The notes: generated from the letters alone by a model not told the origin. A DNA stretch of 64,000 nucleotides from Thalassotalea sp. 42_200_T64 (GCA_002162925.1 MABC01000053.1:62001-126000); one strand, 5' to 3'; shown: positions 38,285 through 51,019, numbered from the stretch's first letter. Translations and numbers: made by a program.

Positions 38285-38788
38285 ATGGCTAATGTAGAAA
38301 ACACACAACAAAGTGAATTTGCTGAAAAGTTAATTGCTGTTAACCGCGTATCAAAAGTGGTTAAAGGTGGTCGTATTTTCAGTTTCACAGCACTAACAGT
38401 AGTTGGTGACGGCAACGGTCGTGTTGGTTTTGGTTACGGTAAAGCACGTGAAGTGCCTGCTGCAATCCAAAAAGCAATGGAAAAGGCTCGTCGTAATATC
38501 GTAAACATTGATCTGAAAGGTACTACTTTACAGCATGCTGTTAAAGGTAAGCACTCAGGTTCTAAAGTTTACATGCAACCTGCTTCTGAAGGTACAGGTA
38601 TCATCGCCGGTGGCGCGATGCGTGCAGTACTAGAAGTTGCTGGCGTACAGAACGTACTGTCAAAAGTATACGGTTCTACTAACCCAATTAACGTTGTACG
38701 CGCTACTATCAGTGCTCTTGCGGATATGAAGTCGCCTGAGTCTGTTGCAGCTAAGCGTGGCTTAAACGTTAGTGAAATACTGGGGTAA
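38285..38788 (+). CDS. rpsE: 30S ribosomal protein S5
   Basis: [26 protein letters not shown]. Confidence 0.98.
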   Translation: MANVENTQQSEFAEKLIAVNRVSKVVKGGRIFSFTALTVVGDGNGRVGFGYGKAREVPAAIQKAMEKARRNIVNIDLKGTTLQHAVKGKHSGSKVYMQPASEGTGIIAGGAMRAVLEVAGVQNVLSKVYGSTNPINVVRATISALADMKSPESVAAKRGLNVSEILG

Positions 38789-38794
38789 CTAGAC

Positions 38795-38974
38795 ATGGCT
38801 AAGACTGTCAAAGTAACACAATTAAAAAGTTCTATCGGACGTTTACCGTCACATAGAGCTACATTGAAAGGATTAGGTTTACGTCGTATTCGTCATACTG
38901 TAGAGTTAGAAGATACTCCATCAGTACGCGGTATGTTGAACTTAGTTCATTACATGATTAAGGTGGAGGATTAA
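38795..38974 (+). CDS. rpmD: 50S ribosomal protein L30 (59 aa; absent from ORF track because of size)
   Basis: Translated by eye: [59 protein letters not shown]. Confidence 0.97.
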   Translation: MAKTVKVTQLKSSIGRLPSHRATLKGLGLRRIRHTVELEDTPSVRGMLNLVHYMIKVED

Positions 38975-38977
38975 CTT

Positions 38978-39412
38978 ATGCATTTAAATACATTATCCCC
39001 TGCACCTGGCGCTACGAAAGATAAAAAGCGTGTAGGTCGTGGTATCGGTTCTGGTAACGGCAAAACAGGTGGCCGCGGTCACAAAGGTCAAAAGTCTCGC
39101 TCAGGCGGCGGCATTCGTCCAGGTTTTGAAGGTGGGCAGATGCCACTTAAACAACGTTTACCTAAATTTGGTTTTACCTCGCGTAAATCTTTAGTTCGCG
39201 CTGAAGTTCGTTTACACGAATTAAACCATATCAATGGTGATGTTGTTGATATTCACGCGCTTAAAGACGCAGGCATTATCACTCGTAACATCGTATCTGC
39301 AAAGATCATGTTATCTGGTGAAATCAGCCGTAAAATTACGGTTCGTGGCCTAGCAGTAACTAAGGGTGCACGTGCAGCTATTGAAGCTGCCGGTGGTACA
39401 ATAGAGGAATAG
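38978..39412 (+). CDS. rplO: 50S ribosomal protein L15
   Basis: [38 protein letters not shown]. Confidence 0.98.
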   Translation: MHLNTLSPAPGATKDKKRVGRGIGSGNGKTGGRGHKGQKSRSGGGIRPGFEGGQMPLKQRLPKFGFTSRKSLVRAEVRLHELNHINGDVVDIHALKDAGIITRNIVSAKIMLSGEISRKITVRGLAVTKGARAAIEAAGGTIEE

Positions 39413-39418
39413 TACACA

Positions 39419-40744
39419 ATGGCTACACCAGGAATGGAAAACAAAGCTCAAGGCGGTTTGTCTGAGCTTAAACAAAGATTGTTGTTCGTACTCGGAGCGC
39501 TTATTGTGTTTCGTTTAGGTTCATTTGTACCAATCCCTGGTATTGACGCCGCTGTACTAGCTCAGTTGTTTGAACAACAAAAGGGCACCATTGTAGAAAT
39601 GTTTAACATGTTCTCTGGTGGTGCACTTGAGCGAGCCTCTGTATTGGCTCTTGGTATTATGCCGTACATCTCAGCTTCGATTATCACGCAAATCAGCACA
39701 CACATTGTGCCGCATATGCAAGAGTTGAAAAAAGAAGGTGAAGCTGGACGTCGTAAGATCAGTCAATACACACGCTACGGCACACTGCTTCTGGCAACAG
39801 TACAAGCGATTGCGATTTCGAATAGTTTACCTGGTATGATGCCTGGCCTAGTGGTTAACGCTGGCTTTGGTTTCTACTTTACCGCGGTAGTATCTTTAGT
39901 AACTGGTACCATGTTTTTAATGTGGTTAGGTGAACAAATTACTGAACGTGGTATTGGTAACGGTATTTCAATCTTAATCTTCGCAGGTATTGTTGCTGGC
40001 ATGCCATCCGCTGTTGGTCAAACAGCAGAAATGGCGCGTCAAGGTGAATTGCACTTATTAGCATTATTAATCATTGCAGTAATCGTTTTTGCGGTTACGT
40101 TTTTAGTTGTATGGGTAGAGCGCGGTCAACGCCGCATTGTGGTAAACTATGCTAAGCGCCAACAAGGTCGCAAAGTATTTGCCGCTCAAAGTACTCACTT
40201 ACCACTTAAAGTAAACATGGCGGGTGTTATCCCACCTATCTTTGCTTCAAGTATTATCTTGTTCCCGGGTACCATCGCAAGTTGGTTCGGACAAGGTGAC
40301 GGTATGGTGGCTGACTTTTTACAAGAGATCTCTCTTGCATTGTCGCCAGGACAACCTTTGTATGTAATGCTATATGCTGCAGCAATAATCTTTTTCTGTT
40401 TTTTCTACACGGCTCTTGTGTTCAATCCACGTGAAACAGCAGATAATTTGAAGAAATCTGGTGCGTTCATTCCAGGCATACGCCCGGGTGAGCAAACATC
40501 TAGATATATCGATAAAGTAATGACCCGCTTAACATTAGCCGGGGCTTTATACATTACTTTTGTTTGTTTGGTTCCTGAGTTCATGATGATCTTTATGGAT
40601 GTACAATTCTACTTCGGTGGAACATCCCTACTAATTATTGTAGTCGTAATCATGGATTTCATGGCACAAGTACAAACTCATTTGATGTCTCATCAATATG
40701 ACAATGTACTTAAGAAAGCCAATCTTAAAGGCTATGGCCGTTAG
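39419..40744 (+). CDS. secY: preprotein translocase subunit SecY
   Basis: Ten-TM SecY sequence; synteny. Confidence 0.98.
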   Translation: MATPGMENKAQGGLSELKQRLLFVLGALIVFRLGSFVPIPGIDAAVLAQLFEQQKGTIVEMFNMFSGGALERASVLALGIMPYISASIITQISTHIVPHMQELKKEGEAGRRKISQYTRYGTLLLATVQAIAISNSLPGMMPGLVVNAGFGFYFTAVVSLVTGTMFLMWLGEQITERGIGNGISILIFAGIVAGMPSAVGQTAEMARQGELHLLALLIIAVIVFAVTFLVVWVERGQRRIVVNYAKRQQGRKVFAAQSTHLPLKVNMAGVIPPIFASSIILFPGTIASWFGQGDGMVADFLQEISLALSPGQPLYVMLYAAAIIFFCFFYTALVFNPRETADNLKKSGAFIPGIRPGEQTSRYIDKVMTRLTLAGALYITFVCLVPEFMMIFMDVQFYFGGTSLLIIVVVIMDFMAQVQTHLMSHQYDNVLKKANLKGYGR

Positions 40745-40760
40745 GCCAACGGAGTATAAA

Positions 40761-40874
40761 ATGAAAGTTCGTGCATCCGTTAAAAAGATTTGTCGTAACT
40801 GTAAAATAGTTAAACGTGCAGGTGTAGTTCGCGTACTTTGCGTAGAACCAAAACACAAGCAACGCCAAGGCTAA
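40761..40874 (+). CDS. rpmJ: 50S ribosomal protein L36 (37 aa; absent from ORF track)
   Basis: Translated by eye: [37 protein letters not shown]. Confidence 0.97.
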   Translation: MKVRASVKKICRNCKIVKRAGVVRVLCVEPKHKQRQG

Positions 40875-40883
40875 TCTTTTACT

Positions 40884-40925
40884 AAAGTGTTACTAGTTGT
40901 AATTTATTGTAATTAGTAACACTTT
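40884..40925 (+). terminator. 12-bp perfect stem-loop between rpmJ and rpsM
   Basis: aaagtgttacta ... tagtaacacttt. Confidence 0.45.
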
Positions 40926-40943
40926 ATATTGCAAAAATGTTGC

Positions 40944-41035
40944 TGGTTGAGTATCCTTACGGGCTTTTCAACCGGTTTTCTTTTAACCCTATAAAATAGG
41001 AGATGTGTTAGTGGCCCGTATAGCTGGCATTAACA
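40944..41035 (+). promoter_or_regulatory. alpha-operon leader (S4-responsive Alpha_RBS-like)
   Basis: ggttGAGTATCCTtACGGGCTTTTCAaCC followed by aggag and GTGGCCCGTATAGC, closely matching the E. coli alpha leader as remembered. Confidence 0.75.
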
Positions 41036-41367
41036 TCCCTGATCGTAAGCATGCAGTAATTGCCATTACTGCTATCTACGGTATCGGTGCAACCCGTGCA
41101 AAGTTAGTTTGTGCAGGCGCTGGTATCGCTGAAGATATTAAGATCAGTGAATTAGACGAAGCGCAAATAGATTTGCTTCGTACAGAAGTGGCGAAATTTA
41201 CCGTAGAAGGTGACTTACGTCGTGAAGTTTCAATGAATATCAAGCGTCTGATGGACCTTGGCTGTTATCGTGGTTTACGCCATCGTCGCAGTCTCCCTCT
41301 ACGTGGTCAGCGCACGAAAACGAATGCGCGTACCCGTAAAGGTCCTCGTAAGCCGATTAAAAAGTAG
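41011..41367 (+). CDS. rpsM: 30S ribosomal protein S13 (GTG start at 41011; ORF track start 41005 is two codons too early)
   Basis: [26 protein letters not shown]. Confidence 0.97.
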   Translation: MARIAGINIPDRKHAVIAITAIYGIGATRAKLVCAGAGIAEDIKISELDEAQIDLLRTEVAKFTVEGDLRREVSMNIKRLMDLGCYRGLRHRRSLPLRGQRTKTNARTRKGPRKPIKK

Positions 41368-41383
41368 ATCGAGGTAATTAGAC

Positions 41384-41773
41384 ATGGCTAAAACACCTAC
41401 GCGTACTAAACGTCGCGTTAAAAAACAAGTTGCTGATGGCATGGCTCATATCCATGCTTCTTTCAACAACACAATCGTAACTCTTACCGACAGACAAGGT
41501 AATGCTTTATCTTGGGCAACTGCAGGTGGTTCAGGTTTCCGTGGTTCACGTAAATCTACTCCATTCGCTGCACAGGTTGCTGCTGATCGTGCTGGTAAAG
41601 TAGCACAAGAGTTTGGTTTGAAGAATATTGAAGTATTCGTCAAAGGTCCAGGTCCAGGTCGTGAATCTGCAATCCGTGCCTTAAATGCTGCTGGTTTTAA
41701 AATCACCAACATTACTGACGTTACTCCGATTCCTCATAATGGTTGTCGTCCACCTAAGAAACGTCGCGTTTAA
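41384..41773 (+). CDS. rpsK: 30S ribosomal protein S11
   Basis: Conserved S11 C-terminus [18 protein letters not shown]. Confidence 0.98.
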   Translation: MAKTPTRTKRRVKKQVADGMAHIHASFNNTIVTLTDRQGNALSWATAGGSGFRGSRKSTPFAAQVAADRAGKVAQEFGLKNIEVFVKGPGPGRESAIRALNAAGFKITNITDVTPIPHNGCRPPKKRRV

Positions 41774-41794
41774 TAGGTCTGTTGGAGAAATAAC

Positions 41795-42415
41795 ATGGCA
41801 AGATATTTAGGCCCAAAGCTAAAGCTTAGCCGCCGCGAAGGAACAGACTTGTTCCTTAAAAGTGGTGTTAGGGCAATTGATACTAAATGTAAGATCGAAA
41901 CTATTCCTGGTCAGCATGGCGCCCGTCGCGGTCGTTTATCTGACTATGGTGTGATGCTTCGCGAAAAACAAAAAGTTCGTCGTATTTACGGTGTTCTTGA
42001 GAAGCAGTTCCGTAATTACTACAAACAAGCTGCTCGTCTTAAAGGCAACACAGGTGAAAACTTGTTAAACCTTTTAGAAGTGCGCTTAGACAACGTTGTT
42101 TACCGTATGGGTTATGCATCAACACGTGCAGAAGCTCGTCAACTCGTTAGCCACAAAGCTATCGTAGTTAACGGTATAGTTGTTAATATTCCATCTTTCG
42201 CTGTTAAGCCAGAAGATACTGTTTCAATTCGTGAGAAGTCTAAAACTCAAGCGCGCATCGCTGCTGCTTTAGAATTAGCGGACCAACGTGAGAAGCCAGT
42301 CTGGGTTGAAGTTGATAATAAGAAAATGGAAGGTACGTTTAAACGTTACCCAGATCGTTCTGATTTATCAGCAGAAATTAACGAACAGTTGATTGTCGAG
42401 CTTTACTCGAAATAA
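41795..42415 (+). CDS. rpsD: 30S ribosomal protein S4
   Basis: [24 protein letters not shown]. Confidence 0.98.
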   Translation: MARYLGPKLKLSRREGTDLFLKSGVRAIDTKCKIETIPGQHGARRGRLSDYGVMLREKQKVRRIYGVLEKQFRNYYKQAARLKGNTGENLLNLLEVRLDNVVYRMGYASTRAEARQLVSHKAIVVNGIVVNIPSFAVKPEDTVSIREKSKTQARIAAALELADQREKPVWVEVDNKKMEGTFKRYPDRSDLSAEINEQLIVELYSK

Positions 42416-42440
42416 AGCTGAACTTTAAGAGAGGACAATA

Positions 42441-43430
42441 ATGCAGGGTTCTGTAACCGAATTCCTTAAGCCGAAACTAGTTGGTATTGAAAATATCAGC
42501 GACACTCGCGCAAAGGTAACTTTGGAACCACTTGAACGTGGTTTTGGTCATACTTTAGGTAATGCGTTACGCCGCATCCTACTTTCTTCTATGCCAGGTT
42601 GTGCCGTGACGGAAGTAGAAATTGATGGTGTATTGCATGAATACAGTAGTAAAGAAGGTGTGCAAGAAGACATCATCGAAATTCTGTTAAACCTTAAAGG
42701 TTTGGCGATTGGTTTAGAAGGCAAAACTGAAGCAGTTTTAACTTTAACTAAGTCGGGTGAAGGCCCTGTAACGGCCGCTGATATTCAGCATGATGGTGAT
42801 GTAGAAATCGCTAATCCTGCACACGTTATCTGTAATTTAACAGGTGACGGTTCTATCAGCATGCGTATCAAGGTAGAAATGGGTCGTGGTTACGTTCCAG
42901 CTTCTGTCCGTCGCAACGCCGAGGAAGAAGATCGCGCAATTGGTCGTTTACTCGTTGACGCATCTTTCAGTCCTGTTGAAAGAATTGCTTATGATGTTGA
43001 CTCGGCTCGAGTTGAGCAACGCACTGACTTAGATAAGCTAGTTATCGACATGGAAACTAACGGTACGTTAGATCCAGAAGAGGCGATTCGTCGTGCATCA
43101 ACCATCTTAGCCGAACAGCTAGATGCGTTTGTTGACTTACGCGATGTTAAAGAAGTTGAGCCGGAAGAAGTTAAACCTGCTTTCGACCCAATCTTACTTC
43201 GTCCAGTTGATGATTTAGAACTAACAGTTCGTTCAGCCAACTGTTTGAAAGCAGAAGCGATTCAGTACATTGGTGACTTAGTACAGCGTGCAGAAGTAGA
43301 ACTTCTTAAAACACCTAATTTAGGTAAGAAGTCTCTCACTGAAATCAAAGACGTGTTAGCGTCTCGTGGCTTATCTCTAGGCATGCGCCTAGAAAACTGG
43401 CCACCTGAAAGCATTGCTGATAACGACTAA
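42441..43430 (+). CDS. rpoA: DNA-directed RNA polymerase subunit alpha
   Basis: Conserved Rpo[19 protein letters not shown]. Confidence 0.98.
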   Translation: MQGSVTEFLKPKLVGIENISDTRAKVTLEPLERGFGHTLGNALRRILLSSMPGCAVTEVEIDGVLHEYSSKEGVQEDIIEILLNLKGLAIGLEGKTEAVLTLTKSGEGPVTAADIQHDGDVEIANPAHVICNLTGDGSISMRIKVEMGRGYVPASVRRNAEEEDRAIGRLLVDASFSPVERIAYDVDSARVEQRTDLDKLVIDMETNGTLDPEEAIRRASTILAEQLDAFVDLRDVKEVEPEEVKPAFDPILLRPVDDLELTVRSANCLKAEAIQYIGDLVQRAEVELLKTPNLGKKSLTEIKDVLASRGLSLGMRLENWPPESIADND

Positions 43431-43471
43431 GTCGATCACAATTTAATAGTTTAAGAGATAAGGATTAACTT

Positions 43472-43879
43472 ATGCGCCATCGTAAAAGCGGTCGCCAGTT
43501 AAACCGTAATAGTAGTCATCGCCAGGCGATGTTCCGCAATATGGCAAGTTCTCTAGTTAAGCACGGTGTTATTAAAACTACTGTTGCTAAAGCTAAAGAA
43601 CTACGTCGCGTTGTTGAGCCACTAATTACATTGGCTAAAACAGATAGCGTTGCAAATCGTCGTTTGGCATTTGCTCGCACACGCGATCAAGAAGTAGTTG
43701 GTTTATTATTTACAGATCTTGGTCCTCGTTACCAAGAACGTCCAGGTGGTTACACTCGCATTTTAAAATGTGGTTTCCGTACTGGTGATAAAGCACCTAT
43801 GGCTTATATTGAACTTGTAGACCGTCCAGCAGTTGAAGAAATTGTTGAAGACGTTGAAGAAGTTTCAGAAGAAGCATAA
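43472..43879 (+). CDS. rplQ: 50S ribosomal protein L17
   Basis: [28 protein letters not shown]. Confidence 0.98.
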   Translation: MRHRKSGRQLNRNSSHRQAMFRNMASSLVKHGVIKTTVAKAKELRRVVEPLITLAKTDSVANRRLAFARTRDQEVVGLLFTDLGPRYQERPGGYTRILKCGFRTGDKAPMAYIELVDRPAVEEIVEDVEEVSEEA

Positions 43880-43901
43880 ATCGAGTTATTATAATTCGAA
43901 T

Positions 43902-43930
43902 AAAAAGAGTCCTTAGGGACTCTTTTTTTT
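43902..43930 (+). terminator. Rho-independent terminator of alpha operon
   Basis: aaaaagagtcc-tta-gggactctttttttt. Confidence 0.9.
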
Positions 43931-43978
43931 GGTAAATGTAAGCACGTTTTGAAGCATGGGGGTTCCGTGTCAACTGCT

Positions 43979-44116
43979 CGCTGTCAAGCATGGAGGTTCC
44001 AAATCAAGTTTGGAATGACGGTGAACATTTTCTAAGAATATTGAAGTTTTCACGATGCTTATTTATTTACGCCACGTCATCCCGTGCTTGCCACGGGACC
44101 TCCTAAATTGACAGCG
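43979..44116. repeat. dispersed hairpin-type intergenic repeat in two inverted copies
   Basis: cgctgtcaa...tggaatgacg and cgtcatcccgtgcttgccacgggacctcc...ttgacagcg. Confidence 0.6.
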
Positions 44117-44212
44117 TGCACTGCTTATCGACGCTTCAGAACGCTCTTTTCACCACTCACCTTGACGTCCCCACTTATAATCCGTACTGTGGTAGGTTGT
44201 ATTGTTATGTAA

Positions 44213-45124
44213 GTGAATCCAATGTCAGATCGAAATCCAATAATTGCAGTTACCGGCTCATCCGGTGCAGGTACATCAACCACGATGGGCGCTTTTGAGC
44301 ACATCTTTCGCTCTCTGAACATTAACCCTGCAATCGTCGAAGGGGACAGCTTTCACCGATTTACTCGGCCGGAAATGGATCTTGAAAAAAGAAAAGCAAA
44401 AGCCGAAGGCACTAAAGTCAGTTATTTTGGCGATGTGGCAAATGATTTTGACGCCCTGGAAAAATTATTCAAAGACTTTGGTGAACGCGGCGAAGGTAAG
44501 ATGCGCCGTTATCTGCATACTTTTGATGAAGCCGTACCCTATAACCAAATGCCTGGTACTTTTACCCCGTGGGAGCCATTAGGGAAAGATTCTGACCTGT
44601 TATTTTATGAAGGCCTCCATGGTGGTGTGGTTACTGAAAAAAATGACGTTGCCAAGCATGTAGACCTGTTAATCGGTATGGTGCCTATAGTGAATCTGGA
44701 GTGGATCCAAAAAATCATACGAGATACCAACAAAAGAGGGCACTCGAGAGAGGCCGTTAATGAAAGTATTGTCAGAAGCATGGAAGATTACTTTAATTTT
44801 ATCACCCCGCAGTTTTCTCGTACCCACATTAATTTTCAACGGGTGCCAACGGTGGATACATCAAACCCGTTTAGCGCAAAAGTGATCCCTAGTGCCGATG
44901 AAAGCTTCGTAGTGATCCGCTTTCGAGAAATGAAAAATGTAGATTTTCCGTTTTATTTGCGGATGATCGATGGCTCTTTTATGTCTCGGGTAAATACTCT
45001 TGTGGTACCTGGCGGAAAAATGAGTTTTGCCATGGAGCTAATCTTGAAACCCTTGATAGCCAATATCATTGAAAAAAAGCAAGCGGCGAGTAAGCAAATC
45101 GATTGGATGCAGACGTATAAGTGA
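44213..45124 (+). CDS. prkB: phosphoribulokinase/uridine kinase family PrkB (ATG probably 44222)
   Basis: AVTGSSGAGTSTT P-loop; YEGLHGG. Confidence 0.9.
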   Translation: MNPMSDRNPIIAVTGSSGAGTSTTMGAFEHIFRSLNINPAIVEGDSFHRFTRPEMDLEKRKAKAEGTKVSYFGDVANDFDALEKLFKDFGERGEGKMRRYLHTFDEAVPYNQMPGTFTPWEPLGKDSDLLFYEGLHGGVVTEKNDVAKHVDLLIGMVPIVNLEWIQKIIRDTNKRGHSREAVNESIVRSMEDYFNFITPQFSRTHINFQRVPTVDTSNPFSAKVIPSADESFVVIRFREMKNVDFPFYLRMIDGSFMSRVNTLVVPGGKMSFAMELILKPLIANIIEKKQAASKQIDWMQTYK

Positions 45125-45178
45125 ATCCAGTGAACTGCACTTGAAAAGAAAAAAACAGGGTACCTTGTACCTGTTCCG

Positions 45179-45582
45179 TTACTTTTCCACAATCTCAAAG
45201 TCATGCGTAATCTTCACTGCCTTATTCACATTAATGCCACCGAACAATACTTATCAGCAGATAATGCGACCGCTCTTTCTACATGCTTGGCACTTACCCC
45301 TGTGCCTTTGATGATAAAGTGTAAATGGATATCAGAGAATACACGCGGTACTGTGTCAACTCGTGTGCCGTTAATTTCAACGATACAGTCGCTGATGTTT
45401 TGACGAGATTTTTCCAGAATACTGACCACATCCACCGATGAACAGCAGCCTAATGACAATAATATATTTTCTAGCGGGCTGACTGCATTATTGCCACCGT
45501 TAGCATCCATTAGAATGCTGTGACCACTTTCTGAGGTGCCCATAAACATCTCATCGCTAACCCATTGTACTTTTGCTTTCAT
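45179..45582 (-). pseudogene. OsmC/YhfA-family protein with C-terminal frameshift (intact ORF only to 45226)
   Basis: Ends KYCSVALM*; the +1-shifted frame continues NKAVKITHDFEIVEK*, which matches the remembered E. coli YhfA C-terminus KYCSVALMLEKAVNITHSYEVV. Confidence 0.8.
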
Positions 45583-45596
45583 GATTATTTCCTAGA

Positions 45597-46395
45597 TTAT
45601 TGTACGTTCGTGCTCTCAAAAATTTTGTCTGCTGATGCGGCAACAAAATCATTATATAAATTACCACAACGTTTTGGGTAGCGTTTGGCAAATTCATAGA
45701 AGCAGCTTGGTATTTTTGCCACTTGATCCGAAAACTTAACACTTACCTTATCAGCCATGGTCGAAGATTGCTCGAGTAACACGTCAGCATCGCCTTTAAT
45801 TTCACCACCGGCAGCATTTAAGCTAAAACCACCATTCTTCACCGCCTGATTAAGTTCGATAATGCAGTCGAAATCTTCTAGGTGATTAATGCTCACAGTA
45901 AAGTGATTAGCTCTGTAGCCCCATGCCGATAACCAGGCGGCATACTCGCTTTCTTTTAGCAGAGTTTGGTATTCTTCATAACTGACTTGCCAATGAGTGC
46001 CTGAGTATAAAAATGACTGACTTTCAACTTTACTAGTGTCAACAATAGCAACAATACGGTTAATTATCTGTTGAGCTGGTAGCGATAACTTTTCCACTAA
46101 CAACTCGCTGATAAATACTTTTGGCAAAGTATTGTCGGGATGTTCAAAGTGCTTAGCGTACATTTTTTTTCGCTTCAAAATGATACTCTCCACACTGTTG
46201 GTAGCCAAGGCTAAGTAGATGCTTAGCGAGTTTTTCAATGCCCACTTTGTCTAAGTTAAAGGTACGGTAGGCAACATGATCATTTACAAGATCTTTGCCT
46301 GTGCTTAAAAGTTGATGAACTTTGCCGGCAGACGGTGTAACCGCTAAGTACTGCTGCCAGATGTGGTCAAATAGTGTGGTGATTTTGGCGCTCAT
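45597..46395 (-). pseudogene. DUF1338-family protein split by a frameshift in an A8 tract (ORFs 46153..46395 and 45597..46238)
   Basis: EYHFEAKK|MYAKHFEHPDNTLPKVFISEL becomes continuous if the T8 tract at 46163..46170 (+ strand) is 7 nt. Confidence 0.82.
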
Positions 46396-46530
46396 GGTGT
46401 CCCCTTAGAAAATGAACAATATAATGAATTTTAATGAAACTTGCAACTATAGTAGTATTTATAATATAATTGTGAGGTTCGACTAAAAAATAGGACGATG
46501 CGTGCGGAAAGTTTGGATTGTTGTAACTCC

Positions 46531-46605
46531 CCGACGAAGGAGCCTACCTCGTCGGAAAATTTAGATATTATCGATTGCTTTGAAAAAGCAGGGACGGAGC
46601 CCTGC
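46531..46605. repeat. two consecutive stem-loops between astD and the DUF1338 gene
   Basis: ccgacga...tcgtcgg (46531-46555) and gcaggg...ccctgc (46588-46605). Confidence 0.5.
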
Positions 46606-46634
46606 AATTTGTATTGAATACGATAAGGTAAGCA

Positions 46635-48104
46635 TTAGATACTTAAGCCCGGGCTCAATTGAGCAGGAAGTTGTACTTTTTCGGCCTCTACTGAGGCAAC
46701 TGGGAATGCACAGTAATCAGCGGCATAAAAGGCACTGGCTCTATGGTTACCACTGTCTCCAATACCACCAAATGGCGCAGCACCGCTGGCACCGGTAATG
46801 GGTTTGTTCCAGTTTACAATGCCGGCACGAATACGCTTAAAGAAGTGGTTGTAGTGTTCTTCACTGTCACTTAACAGACCCGCAGATAAACCAAAGCTGG
46901 TATTGTTTGCTTCGACAATGGCGCTATCAAAGTCATCAAAGCGATACACTTTTAATAATGGCCCAAAGTGTTCTTCATCAGGCATGTCTGCAATGGCTGT
47001 GACATCGACAATGCCAGGAGTAACAAAACCCGTGCCCGGCTTTTTGTGAGTAAGAGCGATTAAAGACGTTCCGCCTAGTTCAACCAGTTGCTCGTGCGCC
47101 GCGACTAACCCCAAAGCGGCACGTTCCGAGATCATTGAGCCGATAAACGGTTGCTCTTCATCATTATAGTAACCAATTTTAATGGCTTTCGTGGCACTAA
47201 TTAATTTTTCTAAAATCGCATCACCAGTGGCATTATTCTCAATAAACAATCGGCGCGCACAAGTACAACGTTGACCTGTAGTAATAAAGGCTGATAGCAT
47301 GATGTCGTGTACCGCGGCATTAACATCAGCAACATCTTTCACGATCAATGGGTTATTACCACCCATTTCTAACGCTAGAATTTTTCCTGGTTTATCTGCA
47401 AATTGTTGGTGCAATAGCTTGCCTGTGGTTGAGCTACCAGTAAAGAATAAGCCATCAATACCTGGGTGGCTGGCTAACGCTTTACCGGTTTCAACTTCAC
47501 CTTGTACCAGGTTAATTACGCCGGCAGGTAAACCTGCTTGCTCCCATAGTTTAAGCATTAACTCTGCAACCATAGGGGTTAATTCAGAAGGCTTGAATAC
47601 TACAGTATTGCCAGCAATTAAGGCCGGTACAATATGACCGTTAGGTAAATGACCCGGGAAATTGTATGGGCCAAATACGGCAACTACGCCATGTGGCTTA
47701 TGACGAATAAACGCTTTAGCACCAGAAATAGGGTTTTCTACAGTACCCGTTCTGTCGTTATAGGCTTTAATGGATAAATTCACTTTCCCTATCATCGCGC
47801 CAGCTTCCGTACGAGTTTCCCAGATAGGCTTACCCGTTTCTTGTGCAATCGCGGTGGCAATTTTTTCTTTGTGTTCGGTTAACACATCCATGTAGCGTTT
47901 AATCACTACAAGACGGTGTTCGACACTGGCAAAACCCCAATCTTCAAAAGCGATACGGGCACTATTTATCGCTTCGTTTACTTGTTCTGCGCTGGCAGAT
48001 TCACCTTGCCAAATTACTTCGTTCAATGCCGGATTTAATGAAGACATAGAGTTACCCATGCCTGGTAGCCATTGACCATTAATAAATTGTACTGAATTTG
48101 TCAT
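46635..48104 (-). CDS. astD: succinylglutamate-semialdehyde dehydrogenase
   Basis: Aldehyde dehydrogenase motifs ([33 protein letters not shown]); synteny with astA/astC. Confidence 0.93.
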   Translation of the reverse strand: MTNSVQFINGQWLPGMGNSMSSLNPALNEVIWQGESASAEQVNEAINSARIAFEDWGFASVEHRLVVIKRYMDVLTEHKEKIATAIAQETGKPIWETRTEAGAMIGKVNLSIKAYNDRTGTVENPISGAKAFIRHKPHGVVAVFGPYNFPGHLPNGHIVPALIAGNTVVFKPSELTPMVAELMLKLWEQAGLPAGVINLVQGEVETGKALASHPGIDGLFFTGSSTTGKLLHQQFADKPGKILALEMGGNNPLIVKDVADVNAAVHDIMLSAFITTGQRCTCARRLFIENNATGDAILEKLISATKAIKIGYYNDEEQPFIGSMISERAALGLVAAHEQLVELGGTSLIALTHKKPGTGFVTPGIVDVTAIADMPDEEHFGPLLKVYRFDDFDSAIVEANNTSFGLSAGLLSDSEEHYNHFFKRIRAGIVNWNKPITGASGAAPFGGIGDSGNHRASAFYAADYCAFPVASVEAEKVQLPAQLSPGLSI

Positions 48105-48130
48105 TTTTACCTCTTACTAACACTACGAGT

Positions 48131-49147
48131 TTAAGTTGATGCAATTCTTACCTTGTCGCCATTGGCAACTTGTAAGGCATCGGCCGTTTGCTGGTCGATT
48201 GTCGCTAGATCATTCTCTAAATCGATATCTACTGGCATTAACACTGCTCTAAACTCACGGACTTTAGTGTTACATATCATTTGTTTATTGGTGGTAGTTA
48301 CGCCACCAATGTTAATTGTTAAACGGCTTGAATTTCTGACCGTTTTAATTGATTTAAGTTGCGCTTCTACCGTCGGGCCAGCATCAAAAATGTCAACATA
48401 ACCACGATTAATAAAACCTTCATTTTCTAATAAACGTAAAGCCGGCACGGTTTGCTGATGTACCTTACCAATGACTTTCTGCGCTTCTTTACTTAACAAG
48501 CTGACATAAATGGGGTATTTAGGCATCAATTCGGCAATGAATTCTTTTCTTCCGATACCGGTCAAATAATCGGCGGTAGGAAAATCCATTGAAAAGAAGT
48601 GTTCTTCCAACCACTGCCAAAAAGGCGAGTTGCCATTGTCATCAGATACCCCTCGCATTTCTGCGATCACCGTTTGATTGAAGCGATGTTGGTGTTCAGC
48701 CATAAATAATAAGCGGCATTTCGATAGGAAGCGGCCATAATTATTTATTCGATAATTATCGCGTAAATATAACGTGCACAATTCAGAGCTACCGGTGTAG
48801 TCGTTATTCAACGAAAGAATTTCAACGTTATTATAAATATTGAGTTCGCGCGAAGAATGTACAACTTTACCGATATGGTAATGATAAAAAGCATCATTAA
48901 GGCCGACCGCGGCTTCTATGCCACTAGTGCCAACCACTTCACCAGTTTCAAGGTCTTCCATGACAAACAAATACCCTTCATCACCGCAGGTTTCTACGGG
49001 TGTATGAAATGATTTGGTTGCGCGATTAATTCGGCTTACCAACAATTCTTCATTTACGGGTAAGGAAGTAAAGCCATGACCAGACTCCACGGCTATTTGA
49101 TGCAAAACATCATAATCGCTACTGCGGATAGGGCGGATAATAACCAT
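48131..49147 (-). CDS. astA: arginine N-succinyltransferase
   Basis: MVIIRPIRSSDYDVLHQIAVESGHGFTSLP; FFSMDFPTADYLTGIGRKEFIAELMPKYPIYVSLL. Confidence 0.94.
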   Translation of the reverse strand: MVIIRPIRSSDYDVLHQIAVESGHGFTSLPVNEELLVSRINRATKSFHTPVETCGDEGYLFVMEDLETGEVVGTSGIEAAVGLNDAFYHYHIGKVVHSSRELNIYNNVEILSLNNDYTGSSELCTLYLRDNYRINNYGRFLSKCRLLFMAEHQHRFNQTVIAEMRGVSDDNGNSPFWQWLEEHFFSMDFPTADYLTGIGRKEFIAELMPKYPIYVSLLSKEAQKVIGKVHQQTVPALRLLENEGFINRGYVDIFDAGPTVEAQLKSIKTVRNSSRLTINIGGVTTTNKQMICNTKVREFRAVLMPVDIDLENDLATIDQQTADALQVANGDKVRIAST

Positions 49148-49186
49148 AGTATTTTCTCTAAGATAGTAAGAGTTAAGGCCTAAACC

Positions 49187-50428
<1,242 letters not shown>

Positions 50429-50671
50429 CTAAATGTAGCACAGGCTGTATATGGTTGTTGGTCTAATAGCGTATGCTCTCAACCAAAATTGAGTCAATAT
50501 TATGCCAGAAATTTATGCGGTTGTCTTTGCTTGGGTAGCTTGGAGCCCAATAAAAATAAGGGGTTCTTAGGTTTTATTCAATATTTATGCATAACTATAT
50601 TTGTTGATTTCACCTTAACTAATTAACTGCGCGATAAATTCAAAGTAACAGTTATGCTACTTTTGGGATGA

Positions 50672-51019
50672 TCAATTAGGTAAGTGGTAAATGGCTTTTA
50701 ATACCGACTGTTGAGAATTTGTCATGTTGATAAATTTCATGCCGATGAAGAATTGGTTTTGCGAAACGCGGCGATTTACGATTAATCGCACCACAGTAGG
50801 TTCTAATTGTGGTTGTTCGCAAAATTTGATTTGAAACTGTGGCGGGTGATTACATTGTGCCAATATATTGTCGATGCATTGCTTATCAACAATAAGCTGG
50901 ATACCAGAAAGTGAAAGATTTTTCGCATTCCCTAAAAAGGTATCGTTAGTTTCAGATAAAATGATAGAAACATTAAAATCTACATCTAGCCTGGGATGAT
51001 ACCTCCTCTCACTTAACAT
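50672..51019 (-). CDS. PilZ-domain protein
   Basis: ERRYHPRLDVDF and NLSLSGIQL motifs. Confidence 0.85.
   Translation of the reverse strand: MLSERRYHPRLDVDFNVSIILSETNDTFLGNAKNLSLSGIQLIVDKQCIDNILAQCNHPPQFQIKFCEQPQLEPTVVRLIVNRRVSQNQFFIGMKFINMTNSQQSVLKAIYHLPN

Noticed and set aside
47299-47637. 112-aa ORF opposite astD
   Set aside because: Shadow ORF in conserved aldehyde dehydrogenase.
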